From: Rhodobacteraceae bacterium Alg231-04
GTDB taxonomy: Bacteria > Pseudomonadota > Alphaproteobacteria > Rhodobacterales > Rhodobacteraceae
Length of the DNA stretch: 64,000 nucleotides
Direction of reading: 5' to 3'
Assembly: GCA_900143635.1 (NCBI GenBank)
Contig: FREY01000001.1
Location: 686,390-750,389, forward strand
The translations under genes and the position numbers were made by a program. How positions within the stretch are numbered: the first letter of the stretch is position 1; every line of letters starts with the position of its first letter. Positions 1 through 8,544 of the stretch are shown piece by piece. The notes under the pieces were generated by a model that worked only from the letters and a program-made list of their open reading frames with translations, was not told the DNA's origin and searched no databases.

Positions 1-67
1 CTCCGCCAAAGAGCGCGCCGCAGAGCATGGCAATATAATAGGCTTCGTTCATGGTGCAGTCCGGCAT
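1..67 (-). CDS. N-terminal fragment of an unidentified, probably membrane, protein (cut by window edge)
   Basis: Only about 22 codons are visible, starting MPDCTMNEAYYIAMLCGALF and running off the left edge. An alternative start at the second Met (position 52) is possible; the outer ATG has the better purine-rich upstream stretch. The fragment becomes hydrophobic and small-residue rich, as at the start of a membrane segment. It lies just downstream of an amino-acid ABC permease on the same strand, but does not resemble the start of the ABC ATPase one might expect there. No function can be assigned. Confidence 0.4.
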   Translation of the reverse strand, partial: MPDCTMNEAYYIAMLCGALFGG

Positions 68-114
68 TATTCAACCGTTACCTGCCCGTTAAACGGATCC
101 CAATCAACCCAAGG

Positions 115-912
115 TCAGCGTTCGAACTTCTGGTTCATCCGCTTTTCCAGTCGGCGCAAGGCCAGCGACAATCCAATGGTCATGCTGAGGTAGACCAGCG
201 CCACAACATTATAGGTCTCGAAATAGCGAAAATTGCTTGCCGCTGTCACCTTGCCCAGCTGCGTCACATCCAGAACCCCCAGCACCGACACCAGAGAGCT
301 GTCCTTGACCAGCGCCACGAAATCATTGCCAAGAGGCGGCAGAATGGTGCGGAACGCCTGCGGGAACACCACCAGCCGGAACCGCTGCCAGCCATTCAGC
401 CCCAGCGCCTTGGCGGCCTCAACCTGGCCTTCGTCCACTGCCTGCAAACCGGCCCGGAACACTTCGGAGATGAAGGCCGAATAGGCGATCATCAGCGCTA
501 TGATGGCCCGCCACAGAAGTGAGAAGCTGCGGGTGCGGATCGGCTCCAGCCCCAGATAGCTGCCCGCCCAGTTACGCAAGTCAACCAAGGCTGGCGCCAT
601 CACAAAGGCCACATAGAGCAGCAGCACGATGATCGGCACACCGCGCACCACCTCGACATAAAACCGGCAGGTCTGGCGCACCACGATCCATTTCGACCCG
701 GCCCCGAGCGCCAGCAGCAACCCCAGCGTCGAGGCGAGGAAAAAGCTGACGACGGTCACAAATATAGTGACCTGCACACCGCGCGAAAGCGTGGTCAGGA
801 TCTGCAGATAGAGGTCATCCGCCACCACCCGCCCGCCAAGGTACAGCCCCGTCAGGCCAACCACGACCAGCCACCAGGGGAAGTCCTCTTTCTTGTCTCT
901 CGGAGCTGCCAT
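115..912 (-). CDS. amino-acid ABC transporter permease, HisM/GlnP type
   Basis: 265-residue inner-membrane permease for polar amino acids. A short cytoplasmic leader is followed by several hydrophobic segments. The family's EAA loop is visible around residues 160-185 (EAAKALGLNGWQRFRLVVFP), the cytoplasmic contact site for the ATPase subunit. Length is normal for the family. It lies directly downstream of its periplasmic binding-protein gene on the same strand, separated by a stem-loop with a U-run that probably lowers its expression relative to the binding protein. No ATPase gene is visible, so it must lie outside the window or be shared with another transporter. The substrate cannot be told from sequence alone. 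Confidence 0.9.
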   Translation of the reverse strand: MAAPRDKKEDFPWWLVVVGLTGLYLGGRVVADDLYLQILTTLSRGVQVTIFVTVVSFFLASTLGLLLALGAGSKWIVVRQTCRFYVEVVRGVPIIVLLLYVAFVMAPALVDLRNWAGSYLGLEPIRTRSFSLLWRAIIALMIAYSAFISEVFRAGLQAVDEGQVEAAKALGLNGWQRFRLVVFPQAFRTILPPLGNDFVALVKDSSLVSVLGVLDVTQLGKVTAASNFRYFETYNVVALVYLSMTIGLSLALRRLEKRMNQKFER

Positions 913-926
913 GCCTGCGCCTCATG

Positions 927-953
927 AAAAAATCCCCGGCACAATGGCCGGGG
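927..953 (-). terminator. intercistronic stem-loop with U-run between binding protein and permease
   Basis: Inverted repeat CCCCGGC / GCCGGGG around a 6-nt loop, followed on the minus strand by a run of six T (positions 932-927). It has the form of a rho-independent terminator, but it lies inside an operon, 15 bases before the permease start codon. This suits partial termination giving more binding protein than permease. Confidence 0.75.
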
Positions 954-976
954 AGATCAATTCCGAAATCGAACCG

Positions 977-1765
977 TTACTGGCCCAGCTTATATTCGAG
1001 GAACCACTTGGTGTTCAGTGCCTCCAGAGTCCCGTCCGCCTCCATCGAGGCGATGGCCGCGTTGATCGGCGCCACCAGATCGCTGCCCTTGGGGAAGATA
1101 AAGCCAAAGTCTTCGGTACCCAGCGGCTCACCAATGATTTTCAGCCCGCCGTTGGACGCGGCAACATATCCATTGGCCGCCGTGCTGTCGGACAGCGCCA
1201 GATCCACATCACCGGTGCGCAGCGCCTGAATGGCGGCGCCAAAGGTCTCGAACAGTTTGATGCGCGGGTTGGCCTCATCACCGTCGAGGATGTCATAGAC
1301 TGTCACGTAAAAGGGCGTGGTGCCCGGCTGTGCAGCGGCCAGAAGGTCGGCATTGGCGGCAAACCCTTCGGCATCGTCAAACCGGTCCTCGTCGCCAGCG
1401 ACAATCATCCGCATCTGCGAGGTCAGGTATTTCTGGCTGAAGTCCACCTTCTCCATCCGGTCCTCGCGAATGGTAATGCCGGTCATGCCCATGTCGTACT
1501 GGGCTTCGCTGACAGCAGGGATCATCGCGTCCCAGCTGGTGTTTTCATAGACCACGGTGATGTTGATGCGCTGCGCGATCTCCGCCACGGCGTCATATTC
1601 CCAGCCAATGGCATCGCCGGATTTCGGATCCACGAACTGCAGCGGCGGATAGGCGTTTTCGGTGGCAATCACCACTTCCTTGCCACCCAGATCGGGCAGA
1701 TCAGCCGCCATCGCAGGGGCGGCCATAACAAGCGCTGCCGCCAAACTCATAACCGTTTTCATCAT
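977..1765 (-). CDS. transporter substrate-binding protein (periplasmic, amino-acid type)
   Basis: About 262 residues. The N-terminal signal peptide ([20 protein letters not shown]) ends in an Ala-x-Ala cleavage site. The mature part starts with the type-II binding-protein pattern: strand [14 protein letters not shown] near residue 30, then [18 protein letters not shown] near residue 95. This family captures polar amino acids or small organic acids for ABC import. The start has GTG ATG ATG in succession (1768, 1765, 1762); the AGGAG upstream best serves one of the two ATGs. The start overlaps the stop of the moeB-like gene, so translation is probably coupled. It is followed by its permease. 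The ligand is not determinable by eye. Confidence 0.88.
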   Translation of the reverse strand: MMKTVMSLAAALVMAAPAMAADLPDLGGKEVVIATENAYPPLQFVDPKSGDAIGWEYDAVAEIAQRINITVVYENTSWDAMIPAVSEAQYDMGMTGITIREDRMEKVDFSQKYLTSQMRMIVAGDEDRFDDAEGFAANADLLAAAQPGTTPFYVTVYDILDGDEANPRIKLFETFGAAIQALRTGDVDLALSDSTAANGYVAASNGGLKIIGEPLGTEDFGFIFPKGSDLVAPINAAIASMEADGTLEALNTKWFLEYKLGQ

Positions 1766-2823
1766 CACTCTCCTGTTTTTTGTTCTTTTGTTCCGCAGAC
1801 CGGACAGTCTTCGCGCGGGGCCAGCCGGATCTTGCGGCTTTCGCCATATAGCGCGTCATAAATCAGCATCTCACCACGCAGCGGCGCGCCGGCGCCGGTG
1901 ATCAGCTTTACCGCTTCCACTGCCATCATCGACCCGATCACACCGGGCAGCGGCCCGATCACGCCCGCCTCGGAACAAGACGGCGCCAGCCCCTCGGCCG
2001 GTGCTTCAGGGAAGATGCACTGGTAACAGGGTGCGCCATTGGACGGATCAAAGACAGAGATCTGCCCCTCCCATTGCGACAGCGCGCCAGAAATCAACGG
2101 CTTGCCCAGCGCGGCTGCGGTGCGGTTGGTCAGATAGCGGCTCTCGAAATTATCGGTGCCATCAAGGATCAGATCGTAATCCGCGAACAACTCCGTCGCG
2201 ATGCCTTCATCCAGTCGTCGATGGTAGGGGCGCACCTTTACATAGGGGTTCTGCGCCTCCATCGCGGCCTGCGCCGAAAACACCTTGGGCGTTCCAATAT
2301 CCTGATCCCGGTGGATCACCTGTCGTTGCAGATTGGCATTTTCCACCGTGTCGTCATCAATGACGCCAATGGTGCCCACACCGGCGGCAGCCAGATACTG
2401 CAGAGCTGGCGCGCCGAGCCCCCCGGCACCGATCACCAGAACACGCGCTTTCTTCAACTTCTTCTGCCCCGGACCACCCAGCTCGCGCAGCACAATGTGG
2501 CGGGCATAGCGGTTCAATTCAGTCTCGTTAAATGTTCCGGGTTTCTGGGCCTTCGGGGTCTCCTGAGGCTGGGCGCGCGCTTTCAGCCCAGCGATAACCC
2601 GGCCATAAGCGGCCGCCAAGGCTCCCGCGCCTCCCAGCATCAGCCACAATGCCGCAGAGCCGCCCGTGGCAGCACGCAACCCATGTCCATCCGGCAAGGT
2701 CAGCTGGATCAGGATCACCATGCCAAACAAAACCGCCAGCAGCGACAGCCGCACGACCGAGGCCATGCCCATCAGCCGACCACCCCACCAGATCAGCCCG
2801 GCGAGCCCCAGAACCAGCAGCAT
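1765..2823 (-). CDS. moeB: membrane-anchored MoeB/HesA/ThiF family adenylyltransferase
   Basis: 352 residues. The C-terminal ~250 form an E1-like adenylation domain: nucleotide loop [19 protein letters not shown] near residue 132, the NLQRQVIH segment, and zinc pairs CYQC (after SNGAP) and CPVC near the C-terminus. MoeB adenylates the C-terminal glycine of MoaD in molybdopterin synthesis; ThiF does the same for ThiS. The first ~80 residues are extra, with two or three hydrophobic helices ([20 protein letters not shown]), so the enzyme should sit on the inner membrane. The gene abuts dut upstream and overlaps the ABC binding-protein gene downstream. MoeB is the likelier role because the cytoplasmic domain is full length, but ThiF-type use cannot be excluded. 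Confidence 0.85.
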   Translation of the reverse strand: MLLVLGLAGLIWWGGRLMGMASVVRLSLLAVLFGMVILIQLTLPDGHGLRAATGGSAALWLMLGGAGALAAAYGRVIAGLKARAQPQETPKAQKPGTFNETELNRYARHIVLRELGGPGQKKLKKARVLVIGAGGLGAPALQYLAAAGVGTIGVIDDDTVENANLQRQVIHRDQDIGTPKVFSAQAAMEAQNPYVKVRPYHRRLDEGIATELFADYDLILDGTDNFESRYLTNRTAAALGKPLISGALSQWEGQISVFDPSNGAPCYQCIFPEAPAEGLAPSCSEAGVIGPLPGVIGSMMAVEAVKLITGAGAPLRGEMLIYDALYGESRKIRLAPREDCPVCGTKEQKTGE

Positions 2824-3278
2824 CAGACCTGCCCCGTGGAGCCAAAACCACCATCGCCGCGCGCGGTCTCATCCAATGTGTCCGCCAGTTCAAACGCCGC
2901 CTGCAACACCGGCGCGACCACCATCTGTGCGATCCTGTCACCATGACGCACCGTAAAAGCCTCCTGGCCGGCGTTCATCACGATCACCCCCAGCGGCCCG
3001 CGATAGTCACTGTCGATTGTCCCCGGTGTGTTGGGCAGGGTAATCCCGTGCTTCAACGCCAGCCCTGACCGGGGCCGGATCTGCACCTCAAACCCGGCGG
3101 GAATGGCAATCCGCAGCCCCGTCGACACCAAAGCCCGCGCACCGGGTTCCAGCACGATCTCCCCACGATCCGGCAGGTTCGCCCGCACATCTGCGCCAGC
3201 CGCACCAGCCGTTTCGTAAGAGGGCAGCGCCACATCGCGATCTGCGCCCTCATCATAAATCACCCGGATCGCCACCAT
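2823..3278 (-). CDS. dut: deoxyuridine 5'-triphosphate nucleotidohydrolase (dUTPase)
   Basis: Trimeric dUTPase of 151 residues; hydrolyses dUTP to dUMP and pyrophosphate, preventing uracil incorporation and supplying dTMP synthesis. All five family motifs are present: AGADVRA (27-33), RPRSGLA (68-74), [13 protein letters not shown] (86-98) with the catalytic Asp, HGDRIAQMV (112-120) and the C-terminal GGFGSTG (143-149). The start is placed at MVAIRVIY. An ATG seven codons upstream falls inside the tail of a terminator-like element (AAAGATGAAA) and is unlikely to be used. The gene lies between coaBC and moeB, all on one strand. Confidence 0.95.
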   Translation of the reverse strand: MVAIRVIYDEGADRDVALPSYETAGAAGADVRANLPDRGEIVLEPGARALVSTGLRIAIPAGFEVQIRPRSGLALKHGITLPNTPGTIDSDYRGPLGVIVMNAGQEAFTVRHGDRIAQMVVAPVLQAAFELADTLDETARGDGGFGSTGQV

Positions 3279-3305
3279 GTGAGACGCCCCCCGTTTCATC
3301 TTTCC

Positions 3306-3328
3306 AAAAATACTCCCGCCGGAGGCGG
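3306..3328 (-). terminator. stem-loop plus T-run downstream of coaBC (recurring intergenic element, copy 1)
   Basis: On the minus strand CCGCC-TCC-GGCGG is followed by GAGTATTTTTGGAAAGATGAAA. The hairpin and T-run lie just after the coaBC stop. The same tail, (G)GAGTATTTTT...AAAG.TGAAA, occurs again after dgcN (52382-52404) and mcl1 (56592-56612). It is therefore a recurring terminator-like unit rather than a one-off. Confidence 0.65.
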
Positions 3329-3334
3329 AATTCC

Positions 3335-4528
3335 CTAGGCCAGCGCTGCGGCAACCCGCTCAGCTATCTGGCGCGCCACTGCATCCTTGCCCATGCGCGG
3401 CCATTCCTCGGCGCCATCATCCGAAATCAGCACAACCGCATTCTCAGACCCGCCCATGATGCCGGTAGACGGTGACACATCATTGGCGACGATCCAGTCA
3501 CAGCCCTTGCGCAGCCTTTTGGCTGTGGCGTTTTCCACCACGTCATCGGTTTCGGCGGCAAAGCCAACCACCAGCGCAGGCCGCCCTTTGGTCATATGCG
3601 CCACGCGCTTCAGGATGTCCGGGTTCTCGGCAAATTCCATCACCGGCAAGCCGTCTTTTGATTTCTTCAGCTTGCGGTCCGACGCGCTGGTCACCCGCCA
3701 GTCCGCCACGGCTGCTGCAAATACCGCCGCATCCGCCGGCAGGGCCGCATCCACTGCCTCTGACATTTCCTGCGCGGTCTCCACCGCCACCACTTCGACT
3801 CCGGCCGGAGGCGCCACGCTTGCCGGGCCCGTGATGAACACCACCTCAGCGCCCAATGCGGTCAGAGCACGGGCCAGCGCGGTGCCCTGCGCGCCAGAAG
3901 ACCGGTTGGCGATATAGCGCACCGGGTCGATCGGCTCATGGGTCGGACCTGATGTGACCAGCACGCGTTTGCCCCTCAATGGCCCATCGCTCAACCGGGC
4001 AGCAACGGCCGAGATAATCTCTGGCACCTCTGCCATCCGGCCGGGGCCATATTCACCGCAGGCCATGGCGCCCTCATTCGGGCCAACACATGAAACGCCG
4101 TCCTGCAGAAGCGTTGCCAGATTGCGCTGTGTCGCCGGGTGTTCCCACATGCGCACGTTCATCGCCGGCGCCAGCAGCACCGGCGTATCCGTGGCCAGCA
4201 ACAGGGTCGAGGCCAGATCATTGGCGTGACCATTGGCCATCTTCGCCATCAGATCGGCGGTGGCCGGCGCCACCACCAGCAGATCGGCACTGCGCGACAG
4301 CTGGATGTGGCCCATCTCAGCCTCTTTGGTCAGATCAAACAGATCCCGGTGCACCTCGGATCCGGCCAAGGCCGACACGGAAAGCGGCGTCACGAACTCT
4401 TCACCCGCCTTGGTCAGCACCGGCGTCACCCGCGCGCCCTGATCCTGAAGGCGGCGGATCAGGTCCAGCGATTTATAGGCCGCAATGCCGCCGCCGATGA
4501 TCAGAAGAATATGTTTGCCTGCCAGCAT
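3335..4528 (-). CDS. coaBC: bifunctional phosphopantothenoylcysteine decarboxylase / phosphopantothenate-cysteine ligase
   Basis: 397 residues, usual for the CoaBC fusion that carries out two consecutive steps of coenzyme A synthesis. The N-terminal CoaC flavodoxin-like half (1-185) shows the nucleotide start [16 protein letters not shown], the substrate motif APAMNVRMW near 118 and the catalytic-loop Cys in [15 protein letters not shown] near 155-168. The C-terminal CoaB half (190-397) has [24 protein letters not shown], the lysine-rich RKLKKSKDG and ANDVS. The gene begins a run of same-strand genes (coaBC, dut, moeB, ABC transporter). Confidence 0.96.
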   Translation of the reverse strand: MLAGKHILLIIGGGIAAYKSLDLIRRLQDQGARVTPVLTKAGEEFVTPLSVSALAGSEVHRDLFDLTKEAEMGHIQLSRSADLLVVAPATADLMAKMANGHANDLASTLLLATDTPVLLAPAMNVRMWEHPATQRNLATLLQDGVSCVGPNEGAMACGEYGPGRMAEVPEIISAVAARLSDGPLRGKRVLVTSGPTHEPIDPVRYIANRSSGAQGTALARALTALGAEVVFITGPASVAPPAGVEVVAVETAQEMSEAVDAALPADAAVFAAAVADWRVTSASDRKLKKSKDGLPVMEFAENPDILKRVAHMTKGRPALVVGFAAETDDVVENATAKRLRKGCDWIVANDVSPSTGIMGGSENAVVLISDDGAEEWPRMGKDAVARQIAERVAAALA

Positions 4529-4598
4529 TTGAACACCCCTGCAGCAATTTCAACGCAGCATACTGCGCCCTTCTCAAAGAGGGAATGGGTCGCTTGGC

Positions 4599-5438
4599 TT
4601 ACCCCTTGCGGAAAGCCTCACAAGGATCCGGGCGCTCCACGGGATCCGCGTCCAGCACCTGATCATAGCCGCCTTCGATCAGTCCACCCTCGGACTGGCC
4701 CAGCACAAAGACTGTCAGATCGGGATTCGCATAGGCCAGATAGACAGGAATACCGCGATCTTTTCGCGCATGACCATTGCCGGTAATGACCGCAACCGGC
4801 CCTCCGGTGTCAGCCAGCGCCTCGGTGACGGCGCGTGCCAGCACGGTATCGCGCAGCCGTTGTACGTCAACAAACAGAGGCAGCATCTCTTCCGGCAGAG
4901 CATCGCAATGGCTGGCCAATTGATCGGCCTCCCGCGCCGCCTGCGCATCAGCCGACAGGGGCTGATCCAGACCAAACCGCGCCGCGCCATCCCCAAAAGC
5001 TGCCGCCGCCCCGGTCTGCATCGCTGCGCCCGCCGCCGCGCGGGGCACATGCGCCCCATAGTGCGCAGCCCCGTCGGCAGCCGCAAAAACCGGCGCATAG
5101 AGGCTGAAGTCAGGCCAGCCCGAGGCCGCCCAGTCGAGCTGCGCCGCAACCGCAGCGCTATCGGCAAGGTCGACCCCGCCCAGCGCTTCGGCCTGTTCTG
5201 GTGAAATCATCTCCCAGATCACAGCCTTGGGATTGATCTGGTCAAGGGCCGCCGCCTGCACCTGGTGGTGGGCCGCATTGTCATGCACCTCGCCCAGGAT
5301 CACCACATCTGCCGCCAGCGCCACCCGGTTCAACGGCGGCTGCGCAACCGCCGCCCCTGCCAACTGGAAATTGGCCCACAGGAAAAAGGCGCCGACAAAC
5401 GCGGCGCCCCTTTCAGTCGTTTTGAATGCAATCCTCAT
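4599..5438 (-). CDS. ChaN-family (DUF399) iron/heme-associated secreted protein
   Basis: 279 residues with an N-terminal hydrophobic export signal (residues 12-32, ending AGAAVAQ, no clear lipobox). ChaN-fold motifs follow: VVILGEVHDNAAHHQVQ near 45-60, VIWEMISPEQ near 74, and VITGNGHARKDRGIPVYL near 218-235. ChaN proteins bind heme in the periplasm and are tied to iron uptake; the GEVHDN and GNGHARKD histidines are the likely ligands. The ATG overlaps the rpoH stop (ATGA) and no Shine-Dalgarno sequence is visible, so translation should be coupled to rpoH. That suggests expression during heat or oxidative stress. Role inferred from family only. Confidence 0.8.
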   Translation of the reverse strand: MRIAFKTTERGAAFVGAFFLWANFQLAGAAVAQPPLNRVALAADVVILGEVHDNAAHHQVQAAALDQINPKAVIWEMISPEQAEALGGVDLADSAAVAAQLDWAASGWPDFSLYAPVFAAADGAAHYGAHVPRAAAGAAMQTGAAAAFGDGAARFGLDQPLSADAQAAREADQLASHCDALPEEMLPLFVDVQRLRDTVLARAVTEALADTGGPVAVITGNGHARKDRGIPVYLAYANPDLTVFVLGQSEGGLIEGGYDQVLDADPVERPDPCEAFRKG

Positions 5439-6313
5439 AGGAGGAAGTTGTGCACCTCTCGCGATTGGCCTTCAAGGCTTTTGCGCATTTTCTGAAAGGC
5501 TGCTGCCTCCAGCTGGCGCACGCGTTCCTTGGACAAACCCAGCTCGGTGCCCAGGCTTTCCAGCGTCCTGGCCTGATCGCGCAGCTTACGTTCCTGCACG
5601 ATATAGCGTTCGCGGTCATTCAGCGCCTGCATGGCGGTGACCAGCCAGTTGCGCAGGCAACGGGTGTCGTGGCTGTCTTCTACCAGCTCTGCCGCCTGGG
5701 CGCTGTCATCCTCCAGCGCGTCGATCCATTCACGCCCGTCCTCATCGGCGGATTGCACCGCATTCAGCGAGAAGTCAGAGCCGGACAAACGGCCCTCCAT
5801 CATCTGCACGTCACGCAGCGGCACGCCAATCTCAGTCGAGATTTTCTGGTGCAGCTGGTGGCGGTCCAGACGTTCACCGCTGGCCGCAGCTTCGCGTTCC
5901 AGCTGCGCCTGAACCCGGCGCATGTTGAAGAACAGCGACTTCTGCGATGAGGTCGATCCGGTGCGCACCATCGACCAATTTCGCATGACATAGTCCTGAA
6001 TGGACGCTTTGATCCACCAGACCGCATATGTCGAGAAACGAACCCCCCGGTCCGGGTCAAACTTGTCTGCGGCTTTCATCAGCCCCAGACCCGCTTCCTG
6101 GATCAGATCATTCATCGGCGCGCCGTAACGTTTAAACCGCGCGGCCATCGAAATCGCCAGTCGCATATAGGCGTTGATCAACCGGTGTAAGGCTGCAACA
6201 TCACGCTCATCGCGCCAAGCATAGGCAAGTTTCAGTTCTGTTTCGGCGTCGAGCAATTCAGCCCGCATAGCCACTTTCGGTAATGGATTGTCGTTATAAG
6301 TATCGAGTGCCAT
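5435..6313 (-). CDS. rpoH: RNA polymerase heat-shock sigma factor RpoH (RpoHII-like)
   Basis: 292-residue sigma-70 family factor. Region 2 covers about 48-115 (NDLIQEAGLGLMKAADKFD, then GVRFSTYAVWWIKASIQDYV for core binding and -10 recognition/melting). The RpoH box follows as SSQKSLFFNMRR near 125-137, and region 4 near 225-280 has LGLSKERVRQLEAAAF as the -35 helix-turn-helix. It directs transcription of heat-shock or photo-oxidative stress genes. Overall sequence resembles what I recall of Rhodobacter RpoHII, but the paralogue assignment is inference. A TATAAT hexamer lies on the minus strand at 6377-6382, 64 bases upstream, without a convincing -35 partner. It overlaps chaN by four bases. 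Confidence 0.92.
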   Translation of the reverse strand: MALDTYNDNPLPKVAMRAELLDAETELKLAYAWRDERDVAALHRLINAYMRLAISMAARFKRYGAPMNDLIQEAGLGLMKAADKFDPDRGVRFSTYAVWWIKASIQDYVMRNWSMVRTGSTSSQKSLFFNMRRVQAQLEREAAASGERLDRHQLHQKISTEIGVPLRDVQMMEGRLSGSDFSLNAVQSADEDGREWIDALEDDSAQAAELVEDSHDTRCLRNWLVTAMQALNDRERYIVQERKLRDQARTLESLGTELGLSKERVRQLEAAAFQKMRKSLEGQSREVHNFLL

Positions 6314-6611
6314 AACAATTTCCCCCGGCTAGCACACAAAGTACAAACCGTGCAGTTATGGGAGGCGCTTCTTTTTATTATACGGGCCCTAAATAATCCT
6401 TTTTTTATACGCAGAAATGTCTGGTTCCCGCGAATTAATGCGGGGCAAGCGGGTTCCTGTCTTAGAGGCAAAAAATACGCCTCTTCCCGTTGCAGACTGC
6501 CCCAGCCTATACATTTACCTGAACTGGGCGCACTGCGTCTGACTTTACTTGTTTTGAGCGGGCCCTGCGGTTACCCACAGGCACGGCTTAAGTACTAAAA
6601 GGCTAATAAAA
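6314..6611. other. divergent intergenic region rpoH / cobU
   Basis: 298 bases with visibly more A+T than neighbouring DNA. It holds the presumed rpoH promoter area (TATAAT on the minus strand at 6377-6382) and two GGAAC pentamers on the minus strand that could be ECF-sigma -35 elements, but neither has a convincing partner at normal spacing. On the plus strand only the AAAAGG ribosome site of the next gene (6597-6602) is clear. No gene is seen. Confidence 0.4.
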
Positions 6612-7130
6612 TTGTCCCCGCGAGTCACATTTATTCTGGGAGGTGCTGCCTCCGGAAAATCCGCTTTCGCCGAGCAGATTTGCATTAAATCCACAAAACC
6701 AATGATTTACCTCGCGACTTCACAAGTATTTGATGACGAAATGCGTGCAAAAGTTAACAAGCATATCGTGCAACGCGGGGCCGGATGGACAACCTACGAG
6801 GAAGCATTCAACCCTGCGGAGATTCTTTCAAAGTTAACTTATCCACAGATATGCCTGCTCGATTGCGCGACCATGTGGATATCTAATCACCTTCTGGCTG
6901 AAAGTGACTTAGAATCAGTTCAGAATCAGCTCATCGAGGGAATCACCTCCTGCGAATCGGATCTGGTTATCGTGTCGAATGAGACCGGAATGGGCGTCGT
7001 TCCTGACAATGCACTCGCCCGGCGCTTTCGCGAGGTACAGGGTCGACTGAACATCGAACTGGCCAAAATCGCCGATTGCGTGGTGCAGGTCACGGCCGGT
7101 CTGCCGTTGGTTCTGAAGGGTAAGCTGTGA
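6612..7130 (+). CDS. cobU: bifunctional adenosylcobinamide kinase / adenosylcobinamide-phosphate guanylyltransferase
   Basis: 172 residues (CobU/CobP). Phosphorylates adenosylcobinamide and then transfers GMP, preparing the nucleotide loop of cobalamin. Motifs: P-loop GGAASGKS (10-17), the candidate guanylylated His51 in NKHIVQRGAGWTTYEE, and VSNETGMGVVP (121-131) near the nucleotide site. The start is TTG at 6612 with AAAAGG nine bases upstream; no ATG precedes the P-loop in this frame. The first two thirds are noticeably richer in A+T than the surrounding genes, and G+C rises again toward the 3' end. It overlaps the phosphatase gene. No other corrin-ring genes are nearby, so this is an isolated late-pathway pair. 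Confidence 0.9.
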   Translation: MSPRVTFILGGAASGKSAFAEQICIKSTKPMIYLATSQVFDDEMRAKVNKHIVQRGAGWTTYEEAFNPAEILSKLTYPQICLLDCATMWISNHLLAESDLESVQNQLIEGITSCESDLVIVSNETGMGVVPDNALARRFREVQGRLNIELAKIADCVVQVTAGLPLVLKGKL

Positions 7131-7708
7131 TCACCCGGCTGTTTCTGGTGCGCCACGGGCCGACCCATGCAAAGTCCATGGTCGGCTGGTCAGACATTCC
7201 CGCCGACCTGTCCGATACCGCTGCCATTTCCCGGCTGGAGCAATTTCTGCCCGCGCAGGCCTTGGTGATCTCCTCCGATCTGATCCGCGCCGTACATACC
7301 GCCGATGCCATTCAGGGACCCCGCCAGCGCCTGCCCCATCAGCCTGCCTTGCGGGAAATCCACTTTGGCGACTGGGAGCTGCGCACCTGGGCCGAGGTCG
7401 ACGCCGAAGACCCCGAAGGTATCCGCGCCTATTGGGAAAACCCCGGCGACACCGCCCCACCCGGCGGCGAAAGCTGGAACGCTGTGCGCAGACGTGTCGA
7501 CGCGGCCATGGATGCGCTGATTGCACGTCACAGGGGGCAGGACCTGATCGTTACCGGCCATTTTGGTCAGATCCTGACGCAGGTTCAGCGGGCCCTGAAC
7601 ATCACCGCAGACGAGGCCTTCGGCCATAAGATCGACAACCTCTCGGTCACCGAGGTTTCCCATGGGCCGGATGGCTGGCGCACGGGCCGGATCAATCACT
7701 GTCCGTGA
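7127..7708 (+). CDS. histidine phosphatase family protein, probable alpha-ribazole phosphatase (CobC-like)
   Basis: 193 residues of the phosphoglycerate-mutase/acid-phosphatase superfamily. The catalytic RHG motif is at residues 8-10 (LFLVRHGPTHAKS), with a second histidine in VTGHFGQIL near residue 143. The GTG start overlaps the cobU stop (GTGA), so the two genes are translationally coupled. That favours the CobC role, removing phosphate from alpha-ribazole 5'-phosphate in nucleotide-loop assembly. Members of this family are hard to separate by sequence, so the substrate is inferred from context. Confidence 0.82.
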   Translation: MITRLFLVRHGPTHAKSMVGWSDIPADLSDTAAISRLEQFLPAQALVISSDLIRAVHTADAIQGPRQRLPHQPALREIHFGDWELRTWAEVDAEDPEGIRAYWENPGDTAPPGGESWNAVRRRVDAAMDALIARHRGQDLIVTGHFGQILTQVQRALNITADEAFGHKIDNLSVTEVSHGPDGWRTGRINHCP

Positions 7709-7768
7709 AGACCCCACTCACAATCGATCATTTTACCAATTGCGCCGAAACGTCTTAGGCTCACCGCC

Positions 7769-8455
7769 ATGACATATGATCTTTATATTGGCGACAAAAT
7801 GTACTCCAGCTGGTCGCTGCGCGGCTGGCTTATGCTGGAGAAATTCAACCTTCCCCATCAGGCGCATATGATCGGGCTGTACTCCGGAACGATGGCCGCC
7901 GACATGGCGCATCTGGCCCCGGCCCGTCTGGTGCCGGCCCTGCGCACGCCCGAAGGCACGGTGGTGGGTGAAAGCCTCGCTATGGCCGAAACCCTTGCAG
8001 AACGCCATCCCGAGGCCGGCCTCTGGCCCGCAGATCCCGCCCAGCGCGCCACCGCCCGCTGGCTCTGTTCTGAAATGACGTCCGGCTTCTTTGCCCTGCG
8101 CGGCGACTGCGCCATGCAGCTCTCCCACATATGGGAGGATTTCTCGCCCACTGAAGCCGTGCTTGGCGACCTCGCCCGCATAGAGACACTATGGGATCAC
8201 GCCCGCGAAATCTCAGGCAACAAGGAGGGCTGGCTGTTCGGGGACTACTCATTGGCCGATGTCTTTTATGCACCTGCAGCGGCGCGGATCATTGGCTATG
8301 ATCTGCCCGTCTCGACTGCTGCGCGCGCCTATTGCAAGCGGGTCATTGCAGATCCGGCGTTCAAACGCTGGCGGGCCGACGCGCAGACCGTCACCTATGA
8401 TCCTGAACCCTATGCACTGGACCTCCCGCGCAAGCCCTGGTCGGAGGTTTCCTGA
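7769..8455 (+). CDS. glutathione S-transferase family protein
   Basis: 228 residues with a thioredoxin-like N-terminal GST domain and a helical C-terminal domain. The N-terminus (MTYDLYIGDKMYSSWSLRGW) resembles the YfcF-like class, in which a serine in the SSWSLR segment replaces tyrosine as the glutathione-activating residue. The cis-Pro turn is in LVPALRTPEGTVVGESLA near 56-72. No operon partner is evident. The substrate is unknown; a role in thiol or xenobiotic handling is only family-level inference. Confidence 0.85.
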   Translation: MTYDLYIGDKMYSSWSLRGWLMLEKFNLPHQAHMIGLYSGTMAADMAHLAPARLVPALRTPEGTVVGESLAMAETLAERHPEAGLWPADPAQRATARWLCSEMTSGFFALRGDCAMQLSHIWEDFSPTEAVLGDLARIETLWDHAREISGNKEGWLFGDYSLADVFYAPAAARIIGYDLPVSTAARAYCKRVIADPAFKRWRADAQTVTYDPEPYALDLPRKPWSEVS

Positions 8456-8544
8456 TCGAATTGATGGCGGCTTTACGGCGCCGTTAATCATTCGGAAACC
8501 ATAAATCCAAACCATCGGTGCGGCGCAAGCTGGAGCCCGCACCG

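Noticed and set aside
3279..3299. ATG at 3299 as the dut start
   Set aside because: It is part of the conserved AAAGATGAAA tail of the recurring intergenic element, and the extra residues are not dUTPase-like.
6314..6480. RpoE- or EcfG-type promoter for rpoH
   Set aside because: GGAAC pentamers are present but neither has a convincing -10 at normal spacing; TGATCC-N18-TAAGA not found.
6314..6611. Cobalamin riboswitch upstream of cobU
   Set aside because: No B12-box (GCCACTG-like) or the other conserved cobalamin elements could be found.
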